A stretch of 64,000 nucleotides of DNA from Streptomyces sp. SID8352 (GTDB taxonomy: Bacteria; Actinomycetota; Actinomycetes; Streptomycetales; Streptomycetaceae): positions 58,038 to 122,037 of the forward strand of contig NZ_WWGX01000100.1 of assembly GCF_009862265.1 (NCBI RefSeq), written 5' to 3'. Below are positions 36,809 to 47,125 of the stretch, piece after piece. A program made the translations under genes and the position numbers. The notes under the pieces are model-generated. The model ran no database searches and was not told the DNA's origin. It saw nothing but the letters and a program-made list of their open reading frames with translations. The number at the start of each line of letters is the position of its first letter. Position 1 is the first letter of the stretch.

Positions 36809-36847
36809 GACGGGGCCCGGCGCCGCGCGGTGCGGTGCCGGGCCCCG
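36809..36847 (-). terminator. terminator after fba
   Basis: ACGGGGCCCGGC (36809-36820) and GCCGGGCCCCGT (36836-36847) form a perfect 12-bp stem with a 15-base loop, 14 bases past the fba stop codon. Confidence 0.75.
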
Positions 36848-36860
36848 TGCGGTCCGCGGA

Positions 36861-37892
<1,032 letters not shown>

Positions 37893-37931
37893 GTGTCCGC
37901 TCCTTGTATGTGCGGGTGGGCACGTACACCT

Positions 37932-37946
37932 GAGTCGACGCGACTC
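37932..37946. promoter_or_regulatory. inverted repeat upstream of fba
   Basis: GAGTCGACGCGACTC at 37932-37946 is an interrupted palindrome (GAGTC, five bases, GACTC), flanked by GTAC on both sides. It lies 40-54 bases before the fba start, where an operator or leader hairpin could act. The palindrome is seen; its function is inferred. Confidence 0.45.
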
Positions 37947-38072
37947 GGTACGTTTCTTTACGGCCCTGACCTGAACCTTGGGTGCGACGTCATCGTCGGC
38001 CCCATCCTCCCAGACGGAGGGGGATACTCCGAGCGGGCGTCCACGGACGCCCGCCGGATGTCGGCGCGGGCG

Positions 38073-38621
38073 TCAGTCCAGCCCCAGCTCGTCCTTGCCG
38101 AACGCGTGGCGGTAGGGCACCCCGGCGCCCCGCTCGATCTTCTCGGCGGCGCCCGTCGCCCGGTCGACGATCGTGACGACGGCGACGACCTCGGCCCCGG
38201 CCTCGCGCACGGCCTCGACGGCGGTGAGCGGCGAGCCGCCGGTGGTGGAGGTGTCCTCGACGACGACCACCCGGCGGCCCTTGATCTCCGGTCCCTCGAC
38301 CCGGCGCTGCATGCCGTGCGTCTTGGCGGTCTTGCGGACCACGAAGGCGTCCAGCCGGCGGCCCCGCGCGGCGGCGGCGTGCAGCATGCTCCCGGCGACC
38401 GGGTCGGCGCCCAGCGTCAGCCCGCCGACGGCGTCGAACTCCAGGTCGGCGGTCAGGTCGAGGAGCACCTGGCCGACCAGCGGGGCGGCCTCTCCGTCGA
38501 GGGTGATGCGGCGCAGGTCGACGTAGTAGTCGGCTTCCAGGCCCGAGGAGAGGGTCACCCTGCCGTGCACCACGGCCTTGTCCTTGATCTGCTGCAGCAG
38601 TGCGCCGCGAACGTCTGTCAT
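38073..38621 (-). CDS. pyrE: orotate phosphoribosyltransferase
   Basis: A 182-residue enzyme that joins orotate to PRPP in pyrimidine synthesis. It shows V-T-L-S-S-G-L-E-A-D-Y-Y-V-D near the start, K-T-A-K-T-H-G in the flexible loop and the PRPP-binding V-V-V-E-D-T-S-T-T-G-G-S. Length is standard. It lies ten bases downstream of the aldose epimerase gene and is probably cotranscribed with it. Confidence 0.95.
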   Translation of the reverse strand: MTDVRGALLQQIKDKAVVHGRVTLSSGLEADYYVDLRRITLDGEAAPLVGQVLLDLTADLEFDAVGGLTLGADPVAGSMLHAAAARGRRLDAFVVRKTAKTHGMQRRVEGPEIKGRRVVVVEDTSTTGGSPLTAVEAVREAGAEVVAVVTIVDRATGAAEKIERGAGVPYRHAFGKDELGLD

Positions 38622-38631
38622 GGTGGCCAGC

Positions 38632-39420
38632 TTAGAGCCGCCGCCAGCTCCAGGTCGTCGCGGCCTCCAGCGGCTCCAGCGGTGTGACCAGGCGCGGAAG
38701 GGTGTTCAGCCCGTTGGGCGGCCCGGTCTGCGGCTCCACGCAGACGGCCTCCTCCTGCTCGTCGTAGACGACGACCCACCGCTCGGGGCCGGTCACCCGC
38801 AGCTCCAGCCGTGCGGGCCAGGTCAGGGTCACGTCGACGCCGTCGGGCATGCCGAAGCAGTCGTCCCAGGGACCCGGCCGGGGCTCGACGCGCCTCCCGG
38901 TGGGCAGGTGGTCGGCGCCGCGCTCCTCCTGCCAGGCCGGGTCGAAGGAGAGCCGCACGTCCGCGCCGTCCAGGCTGCGGCGGAACCAGGGGTGCCAGCC
39001 GAGCTGCGCGGGGAACGAGGACTCGTACGTCTCCACGGACATGGTCAGCGTCAGGGAGTCCCGGGCCAGGGCGATCACCTGGGTGACCCGGCCGGTGTAC
39101 GGCCAGGGGTCGGTGAGGTCGTGGGTGAGGACGGCCTCGTCGGCGGTGACGCGGGCGGTGCGCCAGGCACCGTCGCGGGCGGTGCCGTGGATGGCGTGCG
39201 GCGGGGCGTTGAGCGGCATCCGGTGGACCACGGCGCCGTCCTGGAAACGGCCCTCGCGGATCCGGCCGCACCAGGGGGCCATCGGGAAGCAGCCGTAGCG
39301 CTCGCCCTGGCGGAGCAGTTCCGTGCCGCCGACGCGGAGCCCGCCGATCCGGCCGCCGTCGCCCGGCAGCACGGTCACCTCCGCGTCGCCCGCGGTCAGT
39401 GTGATGGGTTCGTTGCTCAC
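38632..39420 (-). CDS. aldose 1-epimerase family protein
   Basis: A 262-residue mutarotase-fold protein. The catalytic residues of the family are visible: His in P-P-H-A-I-H-G, His in L-G-W-H-P-W-F-R and Glu in C-V-E-P-Q-T-G-P. It probably interconverts anomers of a hexose or hexose phosphate; the exact sugar is unknown. The start is GTG at 39420 (V-S-N-E-P-I-T-L). It precedes pyrE with a ten-base gap. Confidence 0.88.
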   Translation of the reverse strand: MSNEPITLTAGDAEVTVLPGDGGRIGGLRVGGTELLRQGERYGCFPMAPWCGRIREGRFQDGAVVHRMPLNAPPHAIHGTARDGAWRTARVTADEAVLTHDLTDPWPYTGRVTQVIALARDSLTLTMSVETYESSFPAQLGWHPWFRRSLDGADVRLSFDPAWQEERGADHLPTGRRVEPRPGPWDDCFGMPDGVDVTLTWPARLELRVTGPERWVVVYDEQEEAVCVEPQTGPPNGLNTLPRLVTPLEPLEAATTWSWRRL

Positions 39421-39497
39421 GCCCCGACCCTACTGGGGTGATCAAGGCGCCCCCGGTCGCCGCACGGACGGCCCGCCCGAGGCGGTCCGCCGCCGTG

Positions 39498-39580
39498 GCG
39501 GACCGGCACCGCCCGGTGTGCGCGGACCGGCACCGCCCGGTGTGCGCGGACCGGCACCGCCCGGTGTGCGCGGACCGGCT
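39498..39580. repeat. 24-bp tandem repeat, three perfect copies plus a partial
   Basis: GCGGACCGGCACCGCCCGGT followed by GTGC repeats perfectly at 39498-39521, 39522-39545 and 39546-39569, with GCGGACCGGC starting a fourth at 39570. It fills most of the 159 bases between the aldose epimerase start and the stop of the SRPBCC gene. Confidence 0.92.
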
Positions 39581-40896
39581 CAGCGGCGCTTGCGCAGCGC
39601 CCGGCCGACCACGACCGCCGAGACCACGGCGAGCGCGGCCGCCGGGGCCGCCCAGCGCAGGGGGCTCGCGGCACCGGCCGCCTCGGGGGCGGGGACGGGG
39701 GCGTAGCGGCCCCGGGGCGGCGCGTGGTCGACCTCCTCTGCGCTGCGGCCGATCATCGTCCGCCGGGCGTGCGCGGCCTCGGCGGGCGGGACGGGGGCGT
39801 CCGGGGTGTCCTGGCCACCGGCGGCCCCACCGGTGTCGGCGGTGTCGGCGTCCTCGCGGTCGGGGGAGGACGGGGGCACCTCGGTGTCGAAGACGGAGGG
39901 CCGCCGGGCGGAGTCGGCATCGGTGTCGGAGCCCGAGTCCGAGTCGAGGTCGGCATCGGGACCCGGGCCGGAGCCGTCCCCGGGGGAAGCCCCGGAGCCC
40001 TTCTCCGGGCCGTCCCCGGACCCGTCCTCCGGGCCGTCCCCGGCGCGGGCGGCCGGGGTGTCGCCCGAGGGCGGTTTGGTCTCGCCGTCGGTGGCGGGCC
40101 CGGACCCGGAGCCGGTGTCCGAACCCTCGGAAGTGCCCCCGGAGGGGGCGTCCGGGTCATCGCCCGGGGCGGATCCGGTATCGCCGTCGGCGACCGTCCC
40201 GGACCCGGAGCCGGTCTCCGGGCCGCCCTCAGGGGTGCCCCCGGAACCGCCCTCCGGGCCGTGGCCCGGACCGGACCCGGCGGCGTCGGCGCCCGGCCCG
40301 GCGGCGGCATCCGCGGCGCCCGAGCCGCCCGGCCCGCCGGAACCCGCCCCGGTGGGCGCCGGTCCCCCGGGCACCCCCCGCCCGGCGGACCCGGAGCCGT
40401 CCGGCGCCGCCCGCCCGGAGCCGTCCCGTGCCGCTCCCCCGCCGGAGGCGCCCCGTGCCGTGTCCGCGTCCCCGGCCGCACCCCTGCCCAGGTTCGCCGC
40501 GAAGCGCTCCAGGAGCCGGGTCAAGGCCGAGGCCACCGCGTCGGCGGGGAGTTCCGTGACGCGCCCGTCCGCCGTCGCGGTGCCGCCGACGGTGAGCACG
40601 CTGCCCCCGTCGGCGTCCCGGACGCGCAGGGTGAGGGCGAGGTCGACCGTGCCGCTGCCGCGCGACTCGACGGCTTCGCCCTCCGCGGCGTACCCGCCGT
40701 CGTCCCGCGCGAAGACCCGCAGGGAGCCCCGGTAGGTGATGGAGTGGCCGCCGACCCGCACCTTCAGCCGTCCCGCGACGGGCTCGGCCCCGGCGTCCTG
40801 CTGGAGCCCCGGGACCGCCCGCGCGACCCGTACGGGGTCGGCCAGCGCGTCCCTGAGCCGCTCGGCCGGAACCGGAACGAACACCTCATGCTCCAT
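39580..40896 (-). CDS. SRPBCC (CoxG-like) protein with disordered tail and C-terminal anchor
   Basis: A 438-residue protein in three parts. Residues 1-140 look like an SRPBCC/CoxG-type ligand-binding fold (F-V-P-V-P-A-E-R-L-R-D-A-L-A-D-P, then V-A-R-A-V-P-G-L). Residues about 145-390 are low-complexity Gly/Ser/Asp/Pro with no folded domain. The last 30 residues are a single hydrophobic helix followed by R-A-L-R-K-R-R, a tail anchor with the positive end inside. CoxG-like proteins attach to membranes in CO-dehydrogenase maturation, but no cox genes are present here. The ATG at 40896 was chosen over 40980 because the fold starts there. Confidence 0.7.
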   Translation of the reverse strand: MEHEVFVPVPAERLRDALADPVRVARAVPGLQQDAGAEPVAGRLKVRVGGHSITYRGSLRVFARDDGGYAAEGEAVESRGSGTVDLALTLRVRDADGGSVLTVGGTATADGRVTELPADAVASALTRLLERFAANLGRGAAGDADTARGASGGGAARDGSGRAAPDGSGSAGRGVPGGPAPTGAGSGGPGGSGAADAAAGPGADAAGSGPGHGPEGGSGGTPEGGPETGSGSGTVADGDTGSAPGDDPDAPSGGTSEGSDTGSGSGPATDGETKPPSGDTPAARAGDGPEDGSGDGPEKGSGASPGDGSGPGPDADLDSDSGSDTDADSARRPSVFDTEVPPSSPDREDADTADTGGAAGGQDTPDAPVPPAEAAHARRTMIGRSAEEVDHAPPRGRYAPVPAPEAAGAASPLRWAAPAAALAVVSAVVVGRALRKRR

Positions 40897-41081
40897 GTCA
40901 CGGCACCCTACCCACCGGGCGCCCGGCCCACCCCCCGTGGGCGCCAAGTCGTCGGCCGCACCGCGCCCCACCGCCCCCACCGCGCCCCGCTTCCGTGGGG
41001 CGCCCTCCCGGGCCCCGCACCGCCGGGGGCCGTCCCGCCGCCCCCGCGCCGCCGGAGGACGTCCCGCCGCCCCGCGTACCG

Positions 41082-42887
41082 TCAGTGGCGCGGATGCACC
41101 AGCGTCGACGGCGGCAGCCCCGGCACCCTGGTCCCCGCGGCCGAGGCAGCGGCGGCGGCCAGGGAGCCCGGGGTGAGCGTCAACGGCCGCACGTCCGCCG
41201 GGAGGCGCAGCGCGGGAGCCCGGCCGCCCTCGGCGGCGAGCAGGAACCCCCAGTCCCCCGGCGCCCCGGGGGCCGCCGCGGCGGGGCCGGCGAGGCGGTA
41301 CGCGGTGGCGCTCAGCCCCGCCGCGCGGAGCGTCGCGTCGACCGTCCAGAACGCCCGGGGGCGGCGCAGCACCGGCCCCGCGTGCACGGCCAGCCGCCCA
41401 CCGGGGGCGAGCACCCGCCGGGCGATCCCGTAGAACTCCTGCGAGTACAGCTTCATGCCCTCGGTGACGCCCGGACCGGGCAGGTCCGAGACCACCACGT
41501 CGTAGCCGCCGGTGGCGGTCGCGCGCAACCGTCCGAAGGCGTCGGGGCCGGCGACGCGCAGCCGGGGGTCGTCGAGGGCGTGCTCGTTGAGCGCCGACAG
41601 CCCCGGGTCCCGCCGGGCCAGCCGCACCAGCCCCGGATCGGCCTCGACGAGGTCGACCCGCCGCACGTCGCGATGGCGCAGCACCTCCCGGGCGGCGAGG
41701 CCGTCACCGCCGCCGAGGATCAGCACCCGGGCGTGCGGGCCCGCCATGGCGGGCTGGACCAGCGCCTCGTGGAAGCGCCGCTCGTCACCGCCCCCGGCGC
41801 GGGACCGCCCGTCGAGGAACAGGCCGAGGGGCCGCCCGCCCGTGCCGCCCGCCAGGACGACCTCCTGGAGCCCGGTGCGCAGGGCCACCCGGACGTCCGG
41901 CCCGAACATCGCCCGCCGCGCGGCGTGCTCGAAGTCGTCGGCGAGCACGGTGGCGCAGGCCAGCACGGCGAGGACGACGACGTTGACGGCGATCAGCAGC
42001 CTGCGCGCCCGGCGGCTCAGGTCCCGCCGGAACAGGCCGAGGACCAGGGCGGCGCCGACGGCCGCGTTGACCGTGCCGGTGACCAGCGCCCCGGTGAGCT
42101 GCCCCAGGAAGGGCAGCAGCACGAACGGGAAGGCGAGGCCGCCGACGAGCGCGCCGACGTAGTCCGCCGCGAACAGGTCGGCGACCGCGCCGCCCGCGTC
42201 CTGCCGCCGGATGCGCTGGATCAGCTCCATCAGCAGCGGCACCTCGGCGCCGATCAGCAGGCCGATGGCGAGCGAGAAGGCGACCAGCAGCACCCGCGGC
42301 CCGTCGGCCCAGAGCCCGCCCCATCCGCCGGTCCAGGCGAAGACCGCGTAGAGGACCATGGCGCTGGAGCCGCCGACCAGGGCCAGCACCGCCTCGACGG
42401 CGCCGAAACCGGCCGCCGCGTACCTCCGCAGCCGCTTGGCGGCCAGGGAGCCGATGCCCATGGCGAAGACCATGACGGACAGCACGATGGACGCCTGGGT
42501 GACCGAGTCGCCGATCAAGTACGAGGCGAGGGCAACGAGTTCGAGCTCGTACACCAGGCCGCAGGCGGCGCAGACGAACACCCCGGCGAGCACCAGGAAC
42601 CGCCCGGTGCCCGGCCGCACGGGCAGCCACGGCACCGCCCCCGCACCGGCCTCCCCCACCCCGGCCGCCCGCGCCCCGGCCTCCCCCGTCCCGGCCGCAC
42701 CCGCGCTCGGCCCGTCGGCACCGGCCGCCTCCGCACCCGCGCCCGGCGCGTCCACGTCCTCACCCGCCGGGCCTTCCTCCGTCCCGGGGCCGCACGCGCC
42801 CGCACCGGCGGCGGTGTCGCCGTCGGCACGGTCACCGGGGCCGACGGCCCGGGAGCCGTGCGGGGCGGACGCGTGCGATTCGATCAC
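41082..42887 (-). CDS. membrane-anchored spermidine synthase-like protein
   Basis: A 601-residue protein. After a disordered Ala/Gly-rich N-terminus of about 90 residues, six to eight transmembrane helices run to about residue 320. A C-terminal spermidine-synthase-type Rossmann domain then shows I-L-G-G-G-D-G-L-A-A-R-E, an acidic V-D-L-V-E-A-D and V-V-S-D-L-P-G-P where the catalytic Asp sits. Fused multi-pass polyamine synthase-like proteins are common in actinobacteria; their product is not firmly known. It lies behind the DUF2617 gene, 78 bases apart, on the same strand. Confidence 0.88.
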   Translation of the reverse strand: MIESHASAPHGSRAVGPGDRADGDTAAGAGACGPGTEEGPAGEDVDAPGAGAEAAGADGPSAGAAGTGEAGARAAGVGEAGAGAVPWLPVRPGTGRFLVLAGVFVCAACGLVYELELVALASYLIGDSVTQASIVLSVMVFAMGIGSLAAKRLRRYAAAGFGAVEAVLALVGGSSAMVLYAVFAWTGGWGGLWADGPRVLLVAFSLAIGLLIGAEVPLLMELIQRIRRQDAGGAVADLFAADYVGALVGGLAFPFVLLPFLGQLTGALVTGTVNAAVGAALVLGLFRRDLSRRARRLLIAVNVVVLAVLACATVLADDFEHAARRAMFGPDVRVALRTGLQEVVLAGGTGGRPLGLFLDGRSRAGGGDERRFHEALVQPAMAGPHARVLILGGGDGLAAREVLRHRDVRRVDLVEADPGLVRLARRDPGLSALNEHALDDPRLRVAGPDAFGRLRATATGGYDVVVSDLPGPGVTEGMKLYSQEFYGIARRVLAPGGRLAVHAGPVLRRPRAFWTVDATLRAAGLSATAYRLAGPAAAAPGAPGDWGFLLAAEGGRAPALRLPADVRPLTLTPGSLAAAAASAAGTRVPGLPPSTLVHPRH

Positions 42888-42965
42888 GCAGTGACGTTAC
42901 GTCACGACATGGTCGCACTTCGTCACCCACACGTGTAGAGCTGCGGTCCACCGGCATCGTCGGGT

Positions 42966-43514
42966 TTATCCCGCCGCCACCCCGGAAGGCCGGTGCCAGG
43001 CCGTCGACGGCAGCCGCACACCCACCCTGGTCCTGGTCGCCACCAGCTGTCCGTCCTGCGGGTAGGCGTGCCAGGTGCGCCAGTGCACACGCCCCTCGTG
43101 CCGGTGCGCCAGCAGCGCCGTGAAGGCGTGCGGACTGCCCGGGAACACCCCGATCAGACCGTGCGGATGGTCGGAGACCAGGGCCAGCAGCTCCTGGGCG
43201 CGGCCCGCGAAGGAGCCCGGGGTGAGGATCTCCACCCGGGCGGCGAACTCGTACTCCCAGTCGCCCACCCGCTTGGCCACGCCCAGCGGGAGGGGGGTGC
43301 TGCTGCCCGGAATGCACGCCACCGTCTCCGAGCACGTGCCCCTCTCCTCCTCCAGCAGGACTTGGTGGGACGCCCCGAGCAGTCTCAACTGAAGTTTCGC
43401 GCCGCGCAGTTCGAGATCGAGACTGGCCAAAGCGGGCAGTGGCTCACGCCCGAGGGCCCAGGCGAGATCGGCGGCACGGGTATCGGTGTAGGAGGTCTTC
43501 AGGGTCGTGAGCAT
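42966..43514 (-). CDS. DUF2617 family protein
   Basis: A 182-residue soluble protein of the DUF2617 type. Typical parts are T-S-Y-x-D-T-R-A-A-D-L-x-W at the N-terminus, the L-G-A-S-H-Q-V segment and W-R-T-W-H-A-Y-P near the end. Function unknown. DUF2617 genes regularly precede the membrane spermidine-synthase-like gene in actinobacteria, as here. The ATG at 43514 begins the conserved part. Confidence 0.82.
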   Translation of the reverse strand: MLTTLKTSYTDTRAADLAWALGREPLPALASLDLELRGAKLQLRLLGASHQVLLEEERGTCSETVACIPGSSTPLPLGVAKRVGDWEYEFAARVEILTPGSFAGRAQELLALVSDHPHGLIGVFPGSPHAFTALLAHRHEGRVHWRTWHAYPQDGQLVATRTRVGVRLPSTAWHRPSGVAAG

Positions 43515-43900
43515 GGAACGGCTCCGCAGGCACGCATGGAGAGGAAGCGGGCCGGCGCGCCTGTCGCCGAGGGCGCGGCCCGGTCAGCCCGTCCGACCGG
43601 TCGGAAGAGGCCAACAGGTCGTCGGATGGGCTGGGTTGATAGGTGAGAGCGAATCACGAACTGCGGGACCGCCACAGTGTTTTTACCCAACTTCATAGGG
43701 TTTCCATCCGTCAGAGGGCTCCCCAGCTCACTTGTTCAACCCTCGCGCGCCCCCTGTTCCGCCGGTGCGCGCCGTCCCGACGCGAGCGCCCGCCGGGTGG
43801 TGTTCCCGGCAGACGTTTCCGGCCATGACGCGGGCGGGTGGAGCGCGGCGCGGACGCGGCGCCGCGAGCGGGAGATGGCCGGATACGGCGGGTCCCGCCC

Positions 43901-44223
43901 CGGCGGCACGTGACCGCCGGGCACGGACCGTGGCCGCCCGGCCCGACCCGTGCGGCCACCCGGCACGGCCACGCGTGACACCGCCCCTGCGGGACGCGAC
44001 ACGGCCACGCGTGGCACCGCCCCCGCGGGACGCCGCACACCCGGTACGGCGACCTGTGACCGCTGTGGACGGGTGGTGGCCGCCCGGCTCACCCGGTGAC
44101 GCCGCCGCCCGTGTCGCCGTATGCCACCGCGTGCCCCCGCATCCGCCCCGGGGCCCGACCCCGTGGCCGCCGCCCCCGTCGGACGCGCCGGGTACGGTCC
44201 GCGGCGGCACGTGACCGCCGGGC
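43901..44223. repeat. pair of near-palindromic 22-mers with CACGTG core
   Basis: CGGCGGCACGTGACCGCCGG followed by GC occurs at 43901-43922 and, identically, at 44202-44223. GGCGG and CCGCC flank a CACGTG core, so each copy is close to a palindrome. The flanking 50-60 bases are also alike but diverged, which suggests an old duplication about 300 bp apart. Confidence 0.75.
43964..44033. repeat. tandem 34-mer direct repeat
   Basis: CACGGCCACGCGTG, then a variable base and CACCGCCC, then GCGGGACGC occurs at 43964-43997 and 44000-44033, with two mismatches between the copies. Confidence 0.8.
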
Positions 44224-44335
44224 CGGGGCCGCGGTGGCCCGGCGCACCCGGTGCGGCCGCCGGGCTGCGGCCTCGCGGTCCGCCGGTCGGGGCCGTGTGA
44301 TCGCGTGGCCGTGTGGCCGTGTGGGGTCCCGCCGA

Positions 44336-44509
44336 GTGGTGTAGCCGATCAAGCGGGCGGAATCTCCAGGTCGCGACCCGGATCGCCCTCGCCGGAGGCC
44401 CCGTTGAGGCTCGCCGGGCCGGGACCAGCGGTGATCGCACGACGGCCGGCTGCGGCACGTACCGGACGGCTCCAGGGCGGAAGCGACGGACCGTGATCGG
44501 CTACACCAC
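44336..44509. repeat. 16-bp inverted repeat pair bounding 174 bp
   Basis: GTGGTGTAGCCGATCA at 44336-44351 is matched by its exact reverse complement TGATCGGCTACACCAC at 44494-44509. CGTGTGGCCGTGTGG-type words lie outside both ends in the same orientation. No target duplication is visible, so a mobile origin is only a possibility. Confidence 0.7.
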
Positions 44510-44763
44510 AACCGGGGACACGACCGTGTGGCCGTGTGGCCGTGTGGCCGCACCCGAACGTCCGGGACCACCGCGCCGGACCACCGCGCCGGACCGCCGG
44601 GCCGGTGGACCACCGGGCCGGCGCCGCATCCTCCGCGTCGCCCGTCACTGGCCCTGGAGCGGTGAGGTCACAGGCGCCCTTGAACGTCTCGCACACCTGC
44701 CGGTCCGGATGCCCGGCGCGGGAGCCGGTACGGGCCCGTGCGGTCCGGCCCGGCAGACCTTGG

Positions 44764-44907
44764 GCAAACGGCCCGTGCGGCCCGGCAGGACTACGACAGC
44801 GAGCCCGTCCGTCTCGACAGGACCCCGGCAAGCAGCCCGTGCGCCCCGACAGGCCCGCGGCAAACGGCCCGCGCGGCCCGGCAGGACTACGACAGCGAGC
44901 CCATCCG
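44764..44907. repeat. 48-bp direct repeat, two near-perfect copies
   Basis: A 48-bp block starting GCAAACGGCCCG and containing GGCAGGACTACGACAGCGAG occurs at 44764-44811 and 44860-44907 with two differences. A shorter, more diverged relative (GCAAGCAGCCCGTGCGCCCC) lies between them from 44828. Confidence 0.85.
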
Positions 44908-45056
44908 GCCCGGCAGGACCGCCGCAGCGGGCCGGCGCAGCAGGGGCAGCGGGCCCCGCACGGTCCCGCGCGGCTGCGGACGTGCGGACGCGGCCCCCGT
45001 GCGGGCCACCCGCGCGGCGGAGCCGACCGCCCCGTGTCGGTCGGCTCCGTCCCGCG

Positions 45057-45362
45057 TCAGTCGCCCCCGCCCCCGCATCCGCCCCCGCAGGACGAGCCAC
45101 CCCCGCAGGACGAACCGCCGTGGTGCCCGCCCCCGGACGAGTCGCCCGAGCCCCCGGCCCACCAGCTGTCCCCCGACCCGCCCTCGGATCCCCCGCCCCC
45201 GCCGGCGTCACCGCCGGAAGCGCGCGAGCGCGCGGCGCGGCTCCCCCGCCGCCCGCCGCCGCCCCGCCGTGCCCGCGCGGCGGACGCCCTGCCGCGCACC
45301 GTGGACAGGACACCGAACACCACCAGAATGACGATCGCCGCCAGGATGAAGCCGAGGAACAT
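45057..45362 (-). CDS. small single-pass membrane protein with Gly/Cys-rich tail
   Basis: A 101-residue protein. Residues 1-20 form one membrane helix (M-F-L-G-F-I-L-A-A-I-V-I-L-V-V-F-G-V-L), then a basic stretch, then a Gly/Ser-rich tail ending in repeated S-S-C-G-G-G and C-G-G-G-G-D. It is supported by a strong GGAAGGAGG site seven to eight bases before the ATG at 45362. Cys-Gly tails of this kind are seen on small actinobacterial membrane proteins of unknown role and might bind metal or form disulphides outside. The longer frame to 45851 was rejected because that DNA overlaps the divergent aminotransferase start. Confidence 0.7.
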   Translation of the reverse strand: MFLGFILAAIVILVVFGVLSTVRGRASAARARRGGGGRRGSRAARSRASGGDAGGGGGSEGGSGDSWWAGGSGDSSGGGHHGGSSCGGGSSCGGGCGGGGD

Positions 45363-45654
45363 GGCGCCGTCCTCCTTCCGATTCCCCCGAAGCGACCCCC
45401 CGTGGGCGCCCCGCACGCGTTGCGTGCCCCGGGGATGCCCTCCCTGCGCACCGCTCAAAGCCGAGTTGAGCAACTTCTGAGCATCCTCGCGCCGAAACAC
45501 CCCCTGACCTGGGCGGAAGCGGACCGGGGGAAGGCCCGCGCACGGCAGGCCCAGGCGGCCGGGCCCCCGCGCGGCACCGGGCGCGGCGGCCCCCGGACAC
45601 CCCTGCCGCGTGGGCGGGTTGAGGACCGGAGGGCTTCGGCGCAGGATGGCGGCC

Positions 45655-46845
<1,191 letters not shown>

Positions 46846-46959
46846 CACCGGCCCCCACCGCGCGGGCGCCCCGGAGACACACGGGAGCCCGGTGCGGGCG
46901 TCGGCCCGGGGGCCGGCGTCCGTACCGGGCTCCCGGTGGCGGTGCGGAGTGCCGGGGAG

Positions 46960-47125
46960 CTAGGGTCTTTCGTTTGGATCGGGCCGGATCAGGGAGCGGG
47001 GTCTGGCGCCGTGCGTCGCAAGGCGGAGGAGGGAGTCAGGGCGGAGCCCTGGCGACCGACGACAACGCGGCGAGGTGCGACGCCGGGGCCCGCGAGCCCG
47101 GCATGATCCAAACGAGAGGCCCTAG
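46960..47125. mobile_element. MITE-like element with 21-bp terminal inverted repeats and TA target duplication
   Basis: The left end CTAGGGTCTTTCGTTTGGAT (plus C) at 46960-46980 is matched, inverted, by 47105-47125 with two mismatches. Each end abuts a TA dinucleotide, so the 3-prime and 5-prime flanks read TA|GGG and CCC|TA, the pattern of IS630/Tc1-mariner type insertion. The interior is an imperfect long palindrome with no coding capacity. From memory, near-identical sequence is scattered in Streptomyces genomes. The right end forms the TAG stop of the YbjN gene. Confidence 0.8.

Larger units (their letters stand above)
43515..45056. other. 1.5-kb region without convincing genes, rich in direct and inverted repeats
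   Basis: The first 200 bases (43640-43740) are unusually AT-rich for this genome and should hold the promoter of the DUF2617 gene. The rest has open frames on both strands but no biased third positions and no family match. It contains a duplicated near-palindromic 22-mer (43901 and 44202), paired 34-mers (43964 and 44000), a 16-bp inverted repeat 142 bases apart (44336 and 44494), a 9-bp tandem CCGTGTGGC array (44524-44550), and a 48-bp direct repeat (44764 and 44860). It looks like decayed or non-protein-coding DNA. Confidence 0.6.

Noticed and set aside
43499..43696. 65-codon minus-strand frame upstream of the DUF2617 gene
   Set aside because: It lies in the AT-rich promoter-like stretch, its codons do not follow streptomycete bias, and it overlaps the DUF2617 start.
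44336..44509. Confident call of a second MITE
   Set aside because: The 16-bp ends match, but no target duplication or second copy is visible, so it is listed as a repeat only.
43515..45056. tRNA or rRNA gene in the gene-free region
   Set aside because: I found no T-loop GGTTCGA-type box with a matching acceptor stem, here or elsewhere in the window.
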